Shown here in pieces: positions 9,734 to 15,347 of a stretch of 15,347 nucleotides of DNA; the first letter of the stretch is position 1; every line of letters starts with the position of its first letter. Made by a program: the position numbers and the translations under genes. Source of the stretch: an uncultured Atopobiaceae bacterium. Its GTDB lineage: Bacteria > Actinomycetota > Coriobacteriia > Coriobacteriales > Atopobiaceae. The stretch is from positions 1 to 15,347 of the forward strand of contig CALUJT010000022.1 in NCBI GenBank assembly GCA_944321005.1. The letters run 5' to 3'. Below the pieces are notes generated by a model. The model did not search any database and was not told the origin of the DNA. It was given only the letters and a program-made list of their open reading frames with translations.

Positions 9734-10477
9734 TCACTCCCCTTCCCCGCCGCGCGCGATGGCGCGGGCGCGCGCAAGCTCTTCGGGCGAGAGGTCCGCG
9801 GAGTCGAGCAGGTCCGGACGCCAGAGCGCGGTCCTCTCAATGGCGTTCTGGCGGCGCCAGGCGGCGACGCGGGCGTGGTCCCCGGAGAGTAGCACCTCCG
9901 GGACGTCCATCCCGCGATAGCTCGCGGGACGGGTGTACTGCGCGTACTCGAGGAGCCCCGCGGGCGAGAAGGACTCGTCCACGGCGCTCATCTCGTCCCC
10001 GAGCGCGCCGGGCAGGAGCCGGGCCACAGAGTCCATGACCACGAGGGCCGCGAGCTCGCCCCCCGTGAGGACGTAGTCCCCCAGGGAGAACACGTCGTCG
10101 GCGAGCGCGTAGGCCCGCTCGTCCATGCCCTCGTAGCGCCCGCACACCAGGAGGATGCGCTCCTCGCGCGCGAGGCGCTCGGCCGCCCTCTGGTCGTAGC
10201 GCGCGCCGCAGGGCGAGAAGAACACGACGCGGGGACGCACGTTGCCGCGCGAGGCGAGGTCCTCAACCGCCTCGAATATGGGGGCGGGCTTCATGAGCAT
10301 GCCCTGGCCGCCCCCGAAGGGGGCGTCATCTACCGTGCGGTGGCGGTCGTGCGTCCAGTCCCTCAGGTCGTGCGAGAGAAAGGAGAAGACCCCCGACCTC
10401 TGGGCCCTGCCCATGATCGATGCGTCGAGATAGGGCGAGAAGACCTCGGGGAAGACGGAGAGCGTCTCGAAGATCAC
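9734..10477 (-). CDS. trmD: tRNA (guanine-N1)-methyltransferase
   Basis: TrmD makes m1G37 next to the anticodon from S-adenosylmethionine, preventing frameshifts. It has 247 residues, a normal length. Hallmarks: FETLSVFPEVFSPYLDASI at the N-terminus; TVDDAPFGGGQGMLMKPAPI; the trefoil-knot SAM site LVCGRYEGMDERA and SLGDYVLTGGELAA; YTRPASYRGMDVPEVLLSGDH; and RRPDLL-like WRPDLLDS at the end. The start is a GTG at 10477, overlapping the rimM stop by four bases (GTGA) with GGGAGGTG five bases upstream. The loop corresponding to the catalytic EDSF element reads VDESF (Asp167, Glu168), so a Glu appears where the general-base Asp is usual, depending on the alignment. Confidence 0.96.
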   Translation of the reverse strand: MIFETLSVFPEVFSPYLDASIMGRAQRSGVFSFLSHDLRDWTHDRHRTVDDAPFGGGQGMLMKPAPIFEAVEDLASRGNVRPRVVFFSPCGARYDQRAAERLAREERILLVCGRYEGMDERAYALADDVFSLGDYVLTGGELAALVVMDSVARLLPGALGDEMSAVDESFSPAGLLEYAQYTRPASYRGMDVPEVLLSGDHARVAAWRRQNAIERTALWRPDLLDSADLSPEELARARAIARGGEGE

Positions 10478-10998
10478 GCGTCCACCTCCCAGCCGAGCCC
10501 GGCGGGTACGGCGAGGGGGATGGGCCCCTCCTCGGGCACGGAGCTCACGACCTCGTCTATCACGGGGACCAGAATCTCTCCGAGGGGGCCGCGGACGACC
10601 CACACGTCGTTTGCCGGGCCGCGCATCACCTCTGCGATGGCGCCCGTGGCGCCCGTGACGACGTCGACGACCTCGCGTCCCACGAGGCGTCCGGCGTCGT
10701 GGAGGGCGAGGTCCTCCGGGAGGTCCGCCACGCGGGCGAGCAGCGTCTTGCCCACGAGCGCCTCGGCGGAGGCGAGGTCGCACACCCCCGAGAGCGCGAC
10801 GAGACGGCCCGAGCGCCCGTTGTCGGCGCACGACGTCACCACGTGGCGGCGCGGCCCCCTGAGTGCGGGCGGAACCGCGAAGACCTCGAGCCCCTCGCGC
10901 ACAAGTGAGGGAAGGCCGTGGACGGCGACCGTCACGACCTCCCCTCTTCTCCCGTGGGTCTTCTCCACACGGGCTATGGCCCTGAAGCGCTCCCGCAT
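10474..10998 (-). CDS. rimM: 16S rRNA processing protein RimM
   Basis: RimM is a ribosome maturation factor that helps assemble the 30S head and binds S19. It has 174 residues, as usual. The N-terminal beta-barrel begins RFRAIARVEKTHGRRGEVVT, the typical ...GxxGEV start, and the C-terminal PRC-barrel region contains GREVVDVVTGATGAI, NDVWVVRGPLGEILVPVIDE and a closing VPAGLGWEVDA. The ATG at 10998 begins five bases after the khpA stop, with only a weak GGGAG close to it, so translational coupling to khpA is likely. It overlaps trmD by four bases. Confidence 0.93.
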   Translation of the reverse strand: MRERFRAIARVEKTHGRRGEVVTVAVHGLPSLVREGLEVFAVPPALRGPRRHVVTSCADNGRSGRLVALSGVCDLASAEALVGKTLLARVADLPEDLALHDAGRLVGREVVDVVTGATGAIAEVMRGPANDVWVVRGPLGEILVPVIDEVVSSVPEEGPIPLAVPAGLGWEVDA

Positions 10999-11003
10999 GC
11001 TCC

Positions 11004-11294
11004 CTAGCCTATGACCTCGACCTCGACCGCGGTCCCCACGCGCTGCCCGAGGGCACGGGCGAGCGTGCGGATCGCCTTGATGGTGCGGCCCTTGCGGCCG
11101 ATGACGCGGCCGGCGTCGGCCTCGGAGCACGTGACCTCGATGAGCGAGGAGCCCTCGCTGTCGGTCACGTCGAGGGAGACGGCGTCCTCGTCGTCCACCA
11201 GGCCGCAGACGATGTACTCGACGAGGTCTGCGACTCGGTCGGAGGGGAGCTCGCGCTCCTCGGACCCGACGAGCATGGTCTCCGTGGTATCCAT
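11004..11294 (-). CDS. khpA: KH-domain RNA-binding protein KhpA
   Basis: This is a small cytoplasmic RNA-binding protein. In other Gram-positives it partners KhpB/EloR and affects cell elongation and division. It is mostly one KH domain with the GXXG loop in GRVIGRKGRTIKAIR (Gly66-Arg-Lys-Gly69), preceded by VADLVEYIVCGLVDDEDAV, which matches the usual start of the family. Family members have about 76-82 residues, so the 96-residue frame carries an extra N-terminal stretch. A second ATG at 11276 (Met7) has GGAG three bases upstream, while the 11294 ATG has no clear Shine-Dalgarno and follows the rpsP stop by nine bases; either start is possible. The position between rpsP and rimM is the classic location for this gene. 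Confidence 0.92.
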   Translation of the reverse strand: MDTTETMLVGSEERELPSDRVADLVEYIVCGLVDDEDAVSLDVTDSEGSSLIEVTCSEADAGRVIGRKGRTIKAIRTLARALGQRVGTAVEVEVIG

Positions 11295-11303
11295 GCGAGG
11301 GGC

Positions 11304-11639
11304 CTACTCGGCGTCGGCCTCGGCAGCGGCCTCGGCGGCAGCGGCGGCCTTGGCGGCAGCCTTCTTCGAGATCTTGGCCTTCTTCTCGACGGCGGGCTGG
11401 CCGCTGCGGGCGACGTCGATGAGATGGGCGGCGGCGTTGGTGGGCTGGGCGCCCTTGGCGATCCACTCGTCGACCTTCTCGAGGTTGATGTCGATGACCT
11501 TGGGGGTGGTCAGCGGGTTGTAGCGGCCGACCTCCTCGATGTAGCGGCCGTCGCGGGGCATGCGGCCGTCGGCGACGACGACGCGGTAGTACGGACGCTT
11601 CTTGGCACCGTGACGGGCCAGGCGAATCTTAACTGCCAA
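11304..11639 (-). CDS. rpsP: 30S ribosomal protein S16, TTG start, Ala-rich tail
   Basis: S16 is an assembly protein of the 30S body. The product has 111 residues beginning (M)[20 protein letters not shown] and continuing [18 protein letters not shown], which are family signatures. The start is a TTG at 11639: the conserved AVKIRL begins at codon 2, and a perfect GGAGGAG sits six bases upstream. Longer in-frame starts run through the leader hairpin and are unlikely. Beyond the conserved core of about 83 residues there is a low-complexity basic then Ala/Glu-rich tail ([12 protein letters not shown], then an Ala/Glu run ending ADAE), as seen in other high-GC actinobacteria. It is the first gene of the operon; ffh is not directly upstream. 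Confidence 0.97.
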   Translation of the reverse strand: MAVKIRLARHGAKKRPYYRVVVADGRMPRDGRYIEEVGRYNPLTTPKVIDINLEKVDEWIAKGAQPTNAAAHLIDVARSGQPAVEKKAKISKKAAAKAAAAAEAAAEADAE

Positions 11640-11645
11640 TGAAAA

Positions 11646-11652
11646 CTCCTCC
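11646..11652 (-). promoter_or_regulatory. Shine-Dalgarno that fixes the rpsP TTG start
   Basis: GGAGGAG on the minus strand lies six bases before the TTG at 11639. Its strength and spacing decide this non-ATG start. Confidence 0.9.
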
Positions 11653-11658
11653 GTTCGA

Positions 11659-11693
11659 GCGGTGCGCGTGGTCGTATGGATTGGCCGCACCGC
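11659..11693 (-). promoter_or_regulatory. Long-stem hairpin in the rpsP leader
   Basis: GCGGTGCG (11693-11686 on the minus strand) pairs perfectly with CGCACCGC (11666-11659) across a 19-base loop. The stem ends six bases before the Shine-Dalgarno and lies wholly inside the predicted leader. Placement next to the ribosome-binding site suits feedback control by a ribosomal protein, but no known S16 leader motif was recognised. Confidence 0.45.
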
Positions 11694-11714
11694 AAAGCCA
11701 CAAAGCGATTAATC

Positions 11715-11742
11715 ATCATACCGCTCTTCATTTGGGCCGCAA
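11715..11742 (-). promoter_or_regulatory. Candidate promoter of the rpsP operon
   Basis: On the minus strand, TTGCGG (11742-11737) lies 16 bases before TATGAT (11720-11715). The predicted start near 11708 gives a leader of about 70 bases for the TTG at 11639. It would drive all eight genes down to the terminator at 5531-5567. It is divergent from the response-regulator promoter, with about 50 bases between the two elements. Confidence 0.6.
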
Positions 11743-11792
11743 GGTGCAGTTTTTGTGAACGGAAGCGCGCGGCGAGAGGGCGGCGGCCGAGG

Positions 11793-11824
11793 TTCAGATG
11801 AAATTCAGTGCCGCTGGGTAGGAT
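11793..11824 (+). promoter_or_regulatory. Response-regulator promoter with TTCAG direct repeat
   Basis: TTCAG at 11793-11797 and again at 11804-11808 form a direct repeat with an 11-base period, the geometry bound by tandem OmpR/PhoB-family dimers. A TAGGAT -10 box (11819-11824) starts ten bases after the second repeat, and no good -35 exists. This matches promoters in which the regulator replaces the -35 contact, as in the PhoB box. The simplest reading is autoregulation by the downstream regulator (inference). Confidence 0.6.
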
Positions 11825-11876
11825 AGCTGCCGAGCCACGAATTTGGCCGGGGGGCCCGGCCATGAGAGGAGAAGCC

Positions 11877-12551
11877 ATGAACGTGCTGGTTGTCGAGGAC
11901 GAGCGCAACCTCGCCGACGCCATCGTGCAGATACTCGAGAACGCCTCCTACAACGCTGAGGCCGCCTACGACGGGCGCTCGGGGCTGCGCTCTGCCCTCT
12001 CGGGGCTCTACGACGCCGTCGTGCTCGACGTCATGCTCCCCGGGATGAGCGGGTACGAGATCGTCCACGAGATGAGGCGCGAGGGCGTCTCCACGCCCGT
12101 CCTGCTCCTCACCGCGCGCACCGCGACCGCGGACAAGGTCGAGGGGCTCGACGCCGGGGCGGACGACTACATGACCAAGCCCTTCGAGGCGGACGAGCTC
12201 CTGGCGCGCCTGCGCGCGCTCACGCGCCGGCGCGGCGACGTCATGCTCGACGAGGTCGCCTTCGGAGACATCACCCTCGCCCTGGACACCCACGACCTCA
12301 CGTGCGGGGACTCGACGGTCCACCTCTCGGGCAAGGAGTTCGAGGTCATGTCCATACTCATGAGCTCCACGAGCCGCGTGGTCTCCAAGCAGGACCTGCT
12401 GCTGCGCGTCTGGGGAGCGGACGCCGAGGCCTCCGAGAACTCGGTCGAGGCCTATGTCTCGTTCCTGCGCAAGAAGCTCTCCCACGTTGGGTCGAAGGTC
12501 CAGATAACCACCTTGAGGATGCTGGGCTACCGCCTCGAGATCTTCTCCTAG
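11877..12551 (+). CDS. OmpR/PhoB-family response regulator
   Basis: This is a cytoplasmic DNA-binding response regulator of 224 residues, the standard size. The receiver domain (about 1-115) starts MNVLVVEDERNLADAI with the acidic pair Glu7-Asp8, phospho-acceptor Asp51 in AVVLDVMLPGMSGYE, Thr79 and Lys101 in YMTKPF. The winged-helix effector domain (about 128-222) has HLSGKEFEVMSILM, SKQDLLLRVWG and ENSVEAYVSFLRKKL. The start at 11877 is chosen for the AGGAG just upstream; an in-frame ATG at 11862 lies in a GC hairpin and lacks a site. It pairs with the kinase gene nine bases downstream. The stimulus and regulon are unknown; I could not assign a named system such as PhoP, VanR or MtrA. Confidence 0.93.
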   Translation: MNVLVVEDERNLADAIVQILENASYNAEAAYDGRSGLRSALSGLYDAVVLDVMLPGMSGYEIVHEMRREGVSTPVLLLTARTATADKVEGLDAGADDYMTKPFEADELLARLRALTRRRGDVMLDEVAFGDITLALDTHDLTCGDSTVHLSGKEFEVMSILMSSTSRVVSKQDLLLRVWGADAEASENSVEAYVSFLRKKLSHVGSKVQITTLRMLGYRLEIFS

Positions 12552-12560
12552 CCGCACGCG

Positions 12561-13832
12561 ATGCTCAGGCGGCTGAGGCGGAAGTTCACCGCCATCACCA
12601 TGCTCCTCGTGGGCCTCGTCCTGGCCGGCGTGCTCGGCTCCTCGCTCTTCTCGAGCGCCCTCACGCAGCGCGGGATCGTGGTCCAGATCCTGGAGCGCGC
12701 CATCACGGACGGGATAGCCACCGCGACCGTGGGCGACTCCTCCGACGCGCAGAGCGCCGAGCTCATGCTCGCCGTGGTCGTGGACGTGACGCCGGACGGC
12801 ATCATCTTCGACAGGACGAGCTTCGTCGCCAACGTCTCTGACGACACCCTGCGCGAGGTCGTGAGCCAGGCCCTTGCCAGCGAGGACGGCTCGGGCCGCT
12901 GCGAGGGCTACGACATAGCGTGGATGAAGACGCAGGCCTCCTGGGGCTGGCGGATCGCCTTCGTTGACACCTACCTCAGGGGCGCGACGCTTCGTGCCCA
13001 GGCGCTCAGCAGCCTGGCCATATTCGTCGTGTCCATGGGAGCCGTGTTCGTCGTAGCCTACGCGCTCTCCGGCTGGGTCCTCCGACCGGTGCGGCGGGCC
13101 TGGGACCAGCAGCGAAGGTTCGTCTCCGACGCCTCCCACGAGCTCAAGACCCCGCTCGCCGTCATTCTGGCGAACACCCAGATCCTCGAGCGCATGGGCG
13201 AGCTCCCGCCCGAGGCGAGGCGCTGGGTGAGGAGCACCTCGGACGAGGCGGGCCACATGAAGGTCCTCGTGGAGGACCTCCTCACCCTCGCCCGCGCCGA
13301 CGAGCAGGGCTCCGAGCGCGCGATCGCCCGGAACGAGGTCTCGCTCTCCGAGCTCGTCGAGCGCTGCGCGCTCGAGTTCGACCCCGTGGCCTTCGAGCGC
13401 GGCTGCTCGATCGAGTGCGCGGTCGAGCCCGGCCTCGGCGTCATGGGCGATGGCGAGCAGCTCGCGCGCCTCGTGAGGACCCTCGTGGACAACGCCACCA
13501 AGTACGCGCGCGAGGGGACGCCGGTGAGCGTGGCCCTCGCCAGGGACGGCCGCCGCGCGCGGCTCTCCGTCAACAACGCTGGGGACGTCATCCCCGCCGA
13601 GGACCTCGAGCACCTCTTCGACCGCTTCTACCGCACGGACGAGGCTCGGGAGCGAAAGTCCTCGGGGGGCTTCGGGCTGGGGCTCGCCATCGCCCGCAGC
13701 ATCGCGGAGGCGCACGGGGGCAAGATTGGCGTCACCTCCTCGGCGCAGGCGGGCACCACCTTCACCGTCCTGCTCCCCCTGGCCGGCGCCGCTCCCGGTC
13801 GCCCCGACGACCCGAGGGCGCAGCACGTATAA
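12561..13832 (+). CDS. Two-component sensor histidine kinase (HAMP-less)
   Basis: This 423-residue membrane kinase is the likely partner of the upstream regulator. The N-terminus RRLRRKF precedes TM1 (about 10-34). An extracytoplasmic sensor of about 110 residues with no recognised domain follows, then TM2 (about 149-169). Instead of a full HAMP, a short linker (WVLRPVRRAWDQQRRF) leads directly to the HisKA box, SDASHELKTPLAVI, with phospho-acceptor His193. The ATPase domain shows the N box LVDNATKYA (Asn311), the F-box DRFYR, and the G2 box SSGGFGLGLAIA (368-379), so all catalytic elements are present. It starts nine bases after the regulator stop without a clear Shine-Dalgarno, suggesting translational coupling. 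The last codons overlap the dinB -10 box. Confidence 0.93.
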   Translation: MLRRLRRKFTAITMLLVGLVLAGVLGSSLFSSALTQRGIVVQILERAITDGIATATVGDSSDAQSAELMLAVVVDVTPDGIIFDRTSFVANVSDDTLREVVSQALASEDGSGRCEGYDIAWMKTQASWGWRIAFVDTYLRGATLRAQALSSLAIFVVSMGAVFVVAYALSGWVLRPVRRAWDQQRRFVSDASHELKTPLAVILANTQILERMGELPPEARRWVRSTSDEAGHMKVLVEDLLTLARADEQGSERAIARNEVSLSELVERCALEFDPVAFERGCSIECAVEPGLGVMGDGEQLARLVRTLVDNATKYAREGTPVSVALARDGRRARLSVNNAGDVIPAEDLEHLFDRFYRTDEARERKSSGGFGLGLAIARSIAEAHGGKIGVTSSAQAGTTFTVLLPLAGAAPGRPDDPRAQHV

Positions 13833-13833
13833 T
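13828..13833 (+). promoter_or_regulatory. Consensus -10 box for a leaderless dinB transcript
   Basis: A perfect TATAAT overlaps the kinase TAA stop codon (13830-13832). Six bases later comes the dinB ATG (13840), where transcription would be expected to begin. There is no Shine-Dalgarno before that ATG, and no clear -35 at 16-18 bases. Confidence 0.6.
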
Positions 13834-13839
13834 CGTCCC

Positions 13840-15099
13840 ATGGACGACGTGCGGAACAACGAGCCCCTCGCCTGGGTCGGCCCCGCGGTGGGGCTGCTCG
13901 ACCTCGACGCATTCTTCGCCTCGGTGGAGCAGCTCGACCACCCGGAGTGGCGCGGCCGCCCCGTCATCGTGGGCGGGAGCGCCGAGCACAGGGGCGTCGT
14001 CTCCACGGCCTCCTACGAGGCGCGGCGCTACGGGGTCCACTCCGCCATGCCATCGGCCACCGCGAGGCGCCTCTGCCCCGACGCCATCTGGACGCGGGGA
14101 AACTTCGCGCGCTACCGCGAGGTGAGCCGATCGGTCATGGACGTGCTCTGCTCGGAGACGCCGCTCGTGGAGCAGGTGTCGATAGACGAGGCCTTCTTCG
14201 ACGTCACCCCGGGCCGCTACTCGCGCGAGAGCCCCATCGCGATATGCCGGCGCGTGCAGGAGCGCGTGGCCGAGCTGGGCGTCACCTGCTCCATAGGGCT
14301 CGGCGTCAACAAGACCGTGGCCAAGATCGCCTCGGAGAGGGAGAAGCCCCGCGGGCTCACCGTCATCTTCCCCGGGACGGAGCGGGCCTTCCTCGCGCCG
14401 CTCCCCGTGGGGGCGATGAGCGGGGTGGGGCCCGCCATCGAGCGGCGCCTGCGCGAGATCGGGATCCGCACGCTGGGCGAGCTCTCCCGCGCGGACGAGG
14501 CCGCGCTCGCCCGGGAGTTCGGCGTGCTCGGGGCGCGGATGAGGCTGCGCGCGTCAGGCGCGGAGCGCAGCCGCGTGGCCGAGGCGGCGGCGCCCGAGGA
14601 GGTGAAGTCCGTCAGCAGCGAGCGCACGTTCGACCGCGACCTCGCGCAGCGAGACGAGCTGGTGGCGGCAGTGCGGCACGTCGCGGCGATGACGGGCCGG
14701 CGCCTGCGCAGGAAGGGGCTCGAGGGCGGCACGGTGACCCTCAAGCTCAAGTTCGACGTGAGCCATGCCAGGACCGCCCAGCGCCGCCTCCCCCGCCCCA
14801 CGAGCGACGAGCGCGTGTTCGGAGAGGTGGCGGTGGGGCTCCTGGACGAGCTGTGGACGCCGGGGCAGCGCGTGCGCCTCGTGGGGGTGGGCGTCTCGGG
14901 CTTCGGACCTCAGCCGCCGAGCCAGATGAGCCTCTTCGCGGGCGAGGGCGAGCCAGGCCCGCGCGACCGCTCCCGGCTCGGGAGGGTGACCGACGAGCTC
15001 CGGGACCGCTTCGGCGAGGGCGTCGTGGGCTACGGGCGCGACCTAAGGTTCCGCGGGCACACCACCGGAACGGCCCCGATGCACAAGGACGACGAGTAG
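13840..15099 (+). CDS. dinB: DNA polymerase IV (Y-family translesion polymerase)
   Basis: This error-prone polymerase copies damaged DNA in the cytoplasm. It has 419 residues, somewhat longer than E. coli DinB (351). Motifs: GLLDLDAFFASVEQ with metal ligand Asp21 and steric-gate aromatic near Phe26; STASYEARRYGVHSAMPS; VSIDEAFFDVT with catalytic Asp116-Glu117; the block CSIGLGVNKTVAKIAS then EREKPRG; a helix-hairpin-helix near MSGVGPAIERRL; and a little-finger domain. A beta-clamp-binding peptide, QMSLF (362-366), lies near the C-terminus. The ATG at 13840 begins the family-like sequence; the longer frame to 13726 lies inside the kinase gene. It follows the kinase stop by seven bases with no ribosome-binding site, so initiation is probably leaderless or coupled. 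It ends convergent with rsfS. Confidence 0.96.
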   Translation: MDDVRNNEPLAWVGPAVGLLDLDAFFASVEQLDHPEWRGRPVIVGGSAEHRGVVSTASYEARRYGVHSAMPSATARRLCPDAIWTRGNFARYREVSRSVMDVLCSETPLVEQVSIDEAFFDVTPGRYSRESPIAICRRVQERVAELGVTCSIGLGVNKTVAKIASEREKPRGLTVIFPGTERAFLAPLPVGAMSGVGPAIERRLREIGIRTLGELSRADEAALAREFGVLGARMRLRASGAERSRVAEAAAPEEVKSVSSERTFDRDLAQRDELVAAVRHVAAMTGRRLRRKGLEGGTVTLKLKFDVSHARTAQRRLPRPTSDERVFGEVAVGLLDELWTPGQRVRLVGVGVSGFGPQPPSQMSLFAGEGEPGPRDRSRLGRVTDELRDRFGEGVVGYGRDLRFRGHTTGTAPMHKDDE

Positions 15100-15118
15100 G
15101 GCCGCCCGCGACGAGCGT

Positions 15119-15347
15119 CTAGGCGAGCTCGAGGTCGACGCGAGGGGCGTCACCCCAGAGCGCCTCCAGGCGATAGAAGTCGCGTGACTCCGGGCGGAAC
15201 ACGTGCACGACCACCGAGCCGTAGTCCACGAGGACCCAGGAGAGGCTCTCGCGACCCTCGCAGGAGACGGGAGATATGCCGCAGTTCTTTGAGACCTTCT
15301 CGCGCACCTCGTCGACGATGGCATCGACCTGGCGCGCGTTCACGCCC
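15119..15347 (-). CDS. rsfS: Ribosomal silencing factor RsfS (3' part; gene runs off the right edge)
   Basis: RsfS (Iojap family) binds ribosomal protein L14 on the 50S subunit and blocks subunit joining when nutrients are short. About 76 C-terminal residues are visible; NARQVDAIVDEVREKV, GRESLSWVLVDYGSVVVHVF and the run from FYRLEALWGDAPRVDLEL are diagnostic. About 40 N-terminal residues are outside the window, so the GTG at 15343 is only an internal Val codon. It converges on dinB with 19 bases between stop codons and no visible terminator in the gap. Confidence 0.94.
   Translation of the reverse strand, partial: GVNARQVDAIVDEVREKVSKNCGISPVSCEGRESLSWVLVDYGSVVVHVFRPESRDFYRLEALWGDAPRVDLELA

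Noticed and set aside
10478..10831. Extended trmD frame starting at 10831
   Set aside because: The extra part lies inside rimM in another frame; the GTG at 10477 with GGGAGGTG gives a normal-length TrmD.
11805..14006. 733-codon open frame on the minus strand opposite the response regulator, kinase and dinB start
   Set aside because: A shadow of GC-rich coding sequence; the plus-strand frames have full sets of catalytic motifs.
15100..15118. Shared bidirectional terminator between dinB and rsfS
   Set aside because: The 19-base gap has no stem-loop or T-run.

Overview
This is a high-GC window (strongly G/C-biased third codon positions, about two thirds G+C by eye) of ordinary chromosomal backbone from a bacterium. 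Alpha2beta2 glycyl-tRNA synthetase (glyQ+glyS) and pyruvate phosphate dikinase in a high-GC genome point to an anaerobic actinobacterium of the class Coriobacteriia (Olsenella/Atopobium/Collinsella type). This placement is inferred from gene content and style, not from a database match. I see no mobile element, CRISPR array, rRNA or tRNA.

Layout, left to right. Nearly all of 1-11.7 kb is on the minus strand. At the left edge is the start of rplS (ribosomal protein L19, partial), with its own consensus promoter. Upstream of it lie a membrane-anchored DUF6273-like protein of unknown role, a dGTPase-like HD phosphohydrolase, and ppdK. A strong UUCG hairpin and a REP-like palindrome lie between ppdK and the dGTPase gene. 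ppdK has its own candidate promoter and a GC-rich leader. Before it, a textbook Rho-independent terminator closes a tightly packed eight-gene operon reading rpsP - khpA - rimM - trmD - lepB - glyQ - glyS - PDRP-like. The core of this operon combines ribosome assembly, tRNA modification, protein export and glycine charging. rplS, which usually follows trmD, lies about 9.5 kb away on the same strand.

From 11.8 kb the plus strand carries an OmpR-family response regulator and its HAMP-less histidine kinase, then the Y-family DNA polymerase IV (dinB). Convergent with dinB is the C-terminal part of rsfS, cut by the right edge.

Most notable points: (1) a short intact ORF next to ppdK that contains only the N-terminal half of the PPDK regulatory protein and lacks the P-loop half that does the chemistry; (2) a perfect TATAAT box overlapping the kinase stop codon and spaced so that dinB would be transcribed leaderless; (3) a TTCAG-N6-TTCAG direct repeat in PhoB-box position before the response-regulator gene; (4) candidate leader hairpins before both ribosomal-protein genes. 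All operon, promoter and structure calls were made by eye.
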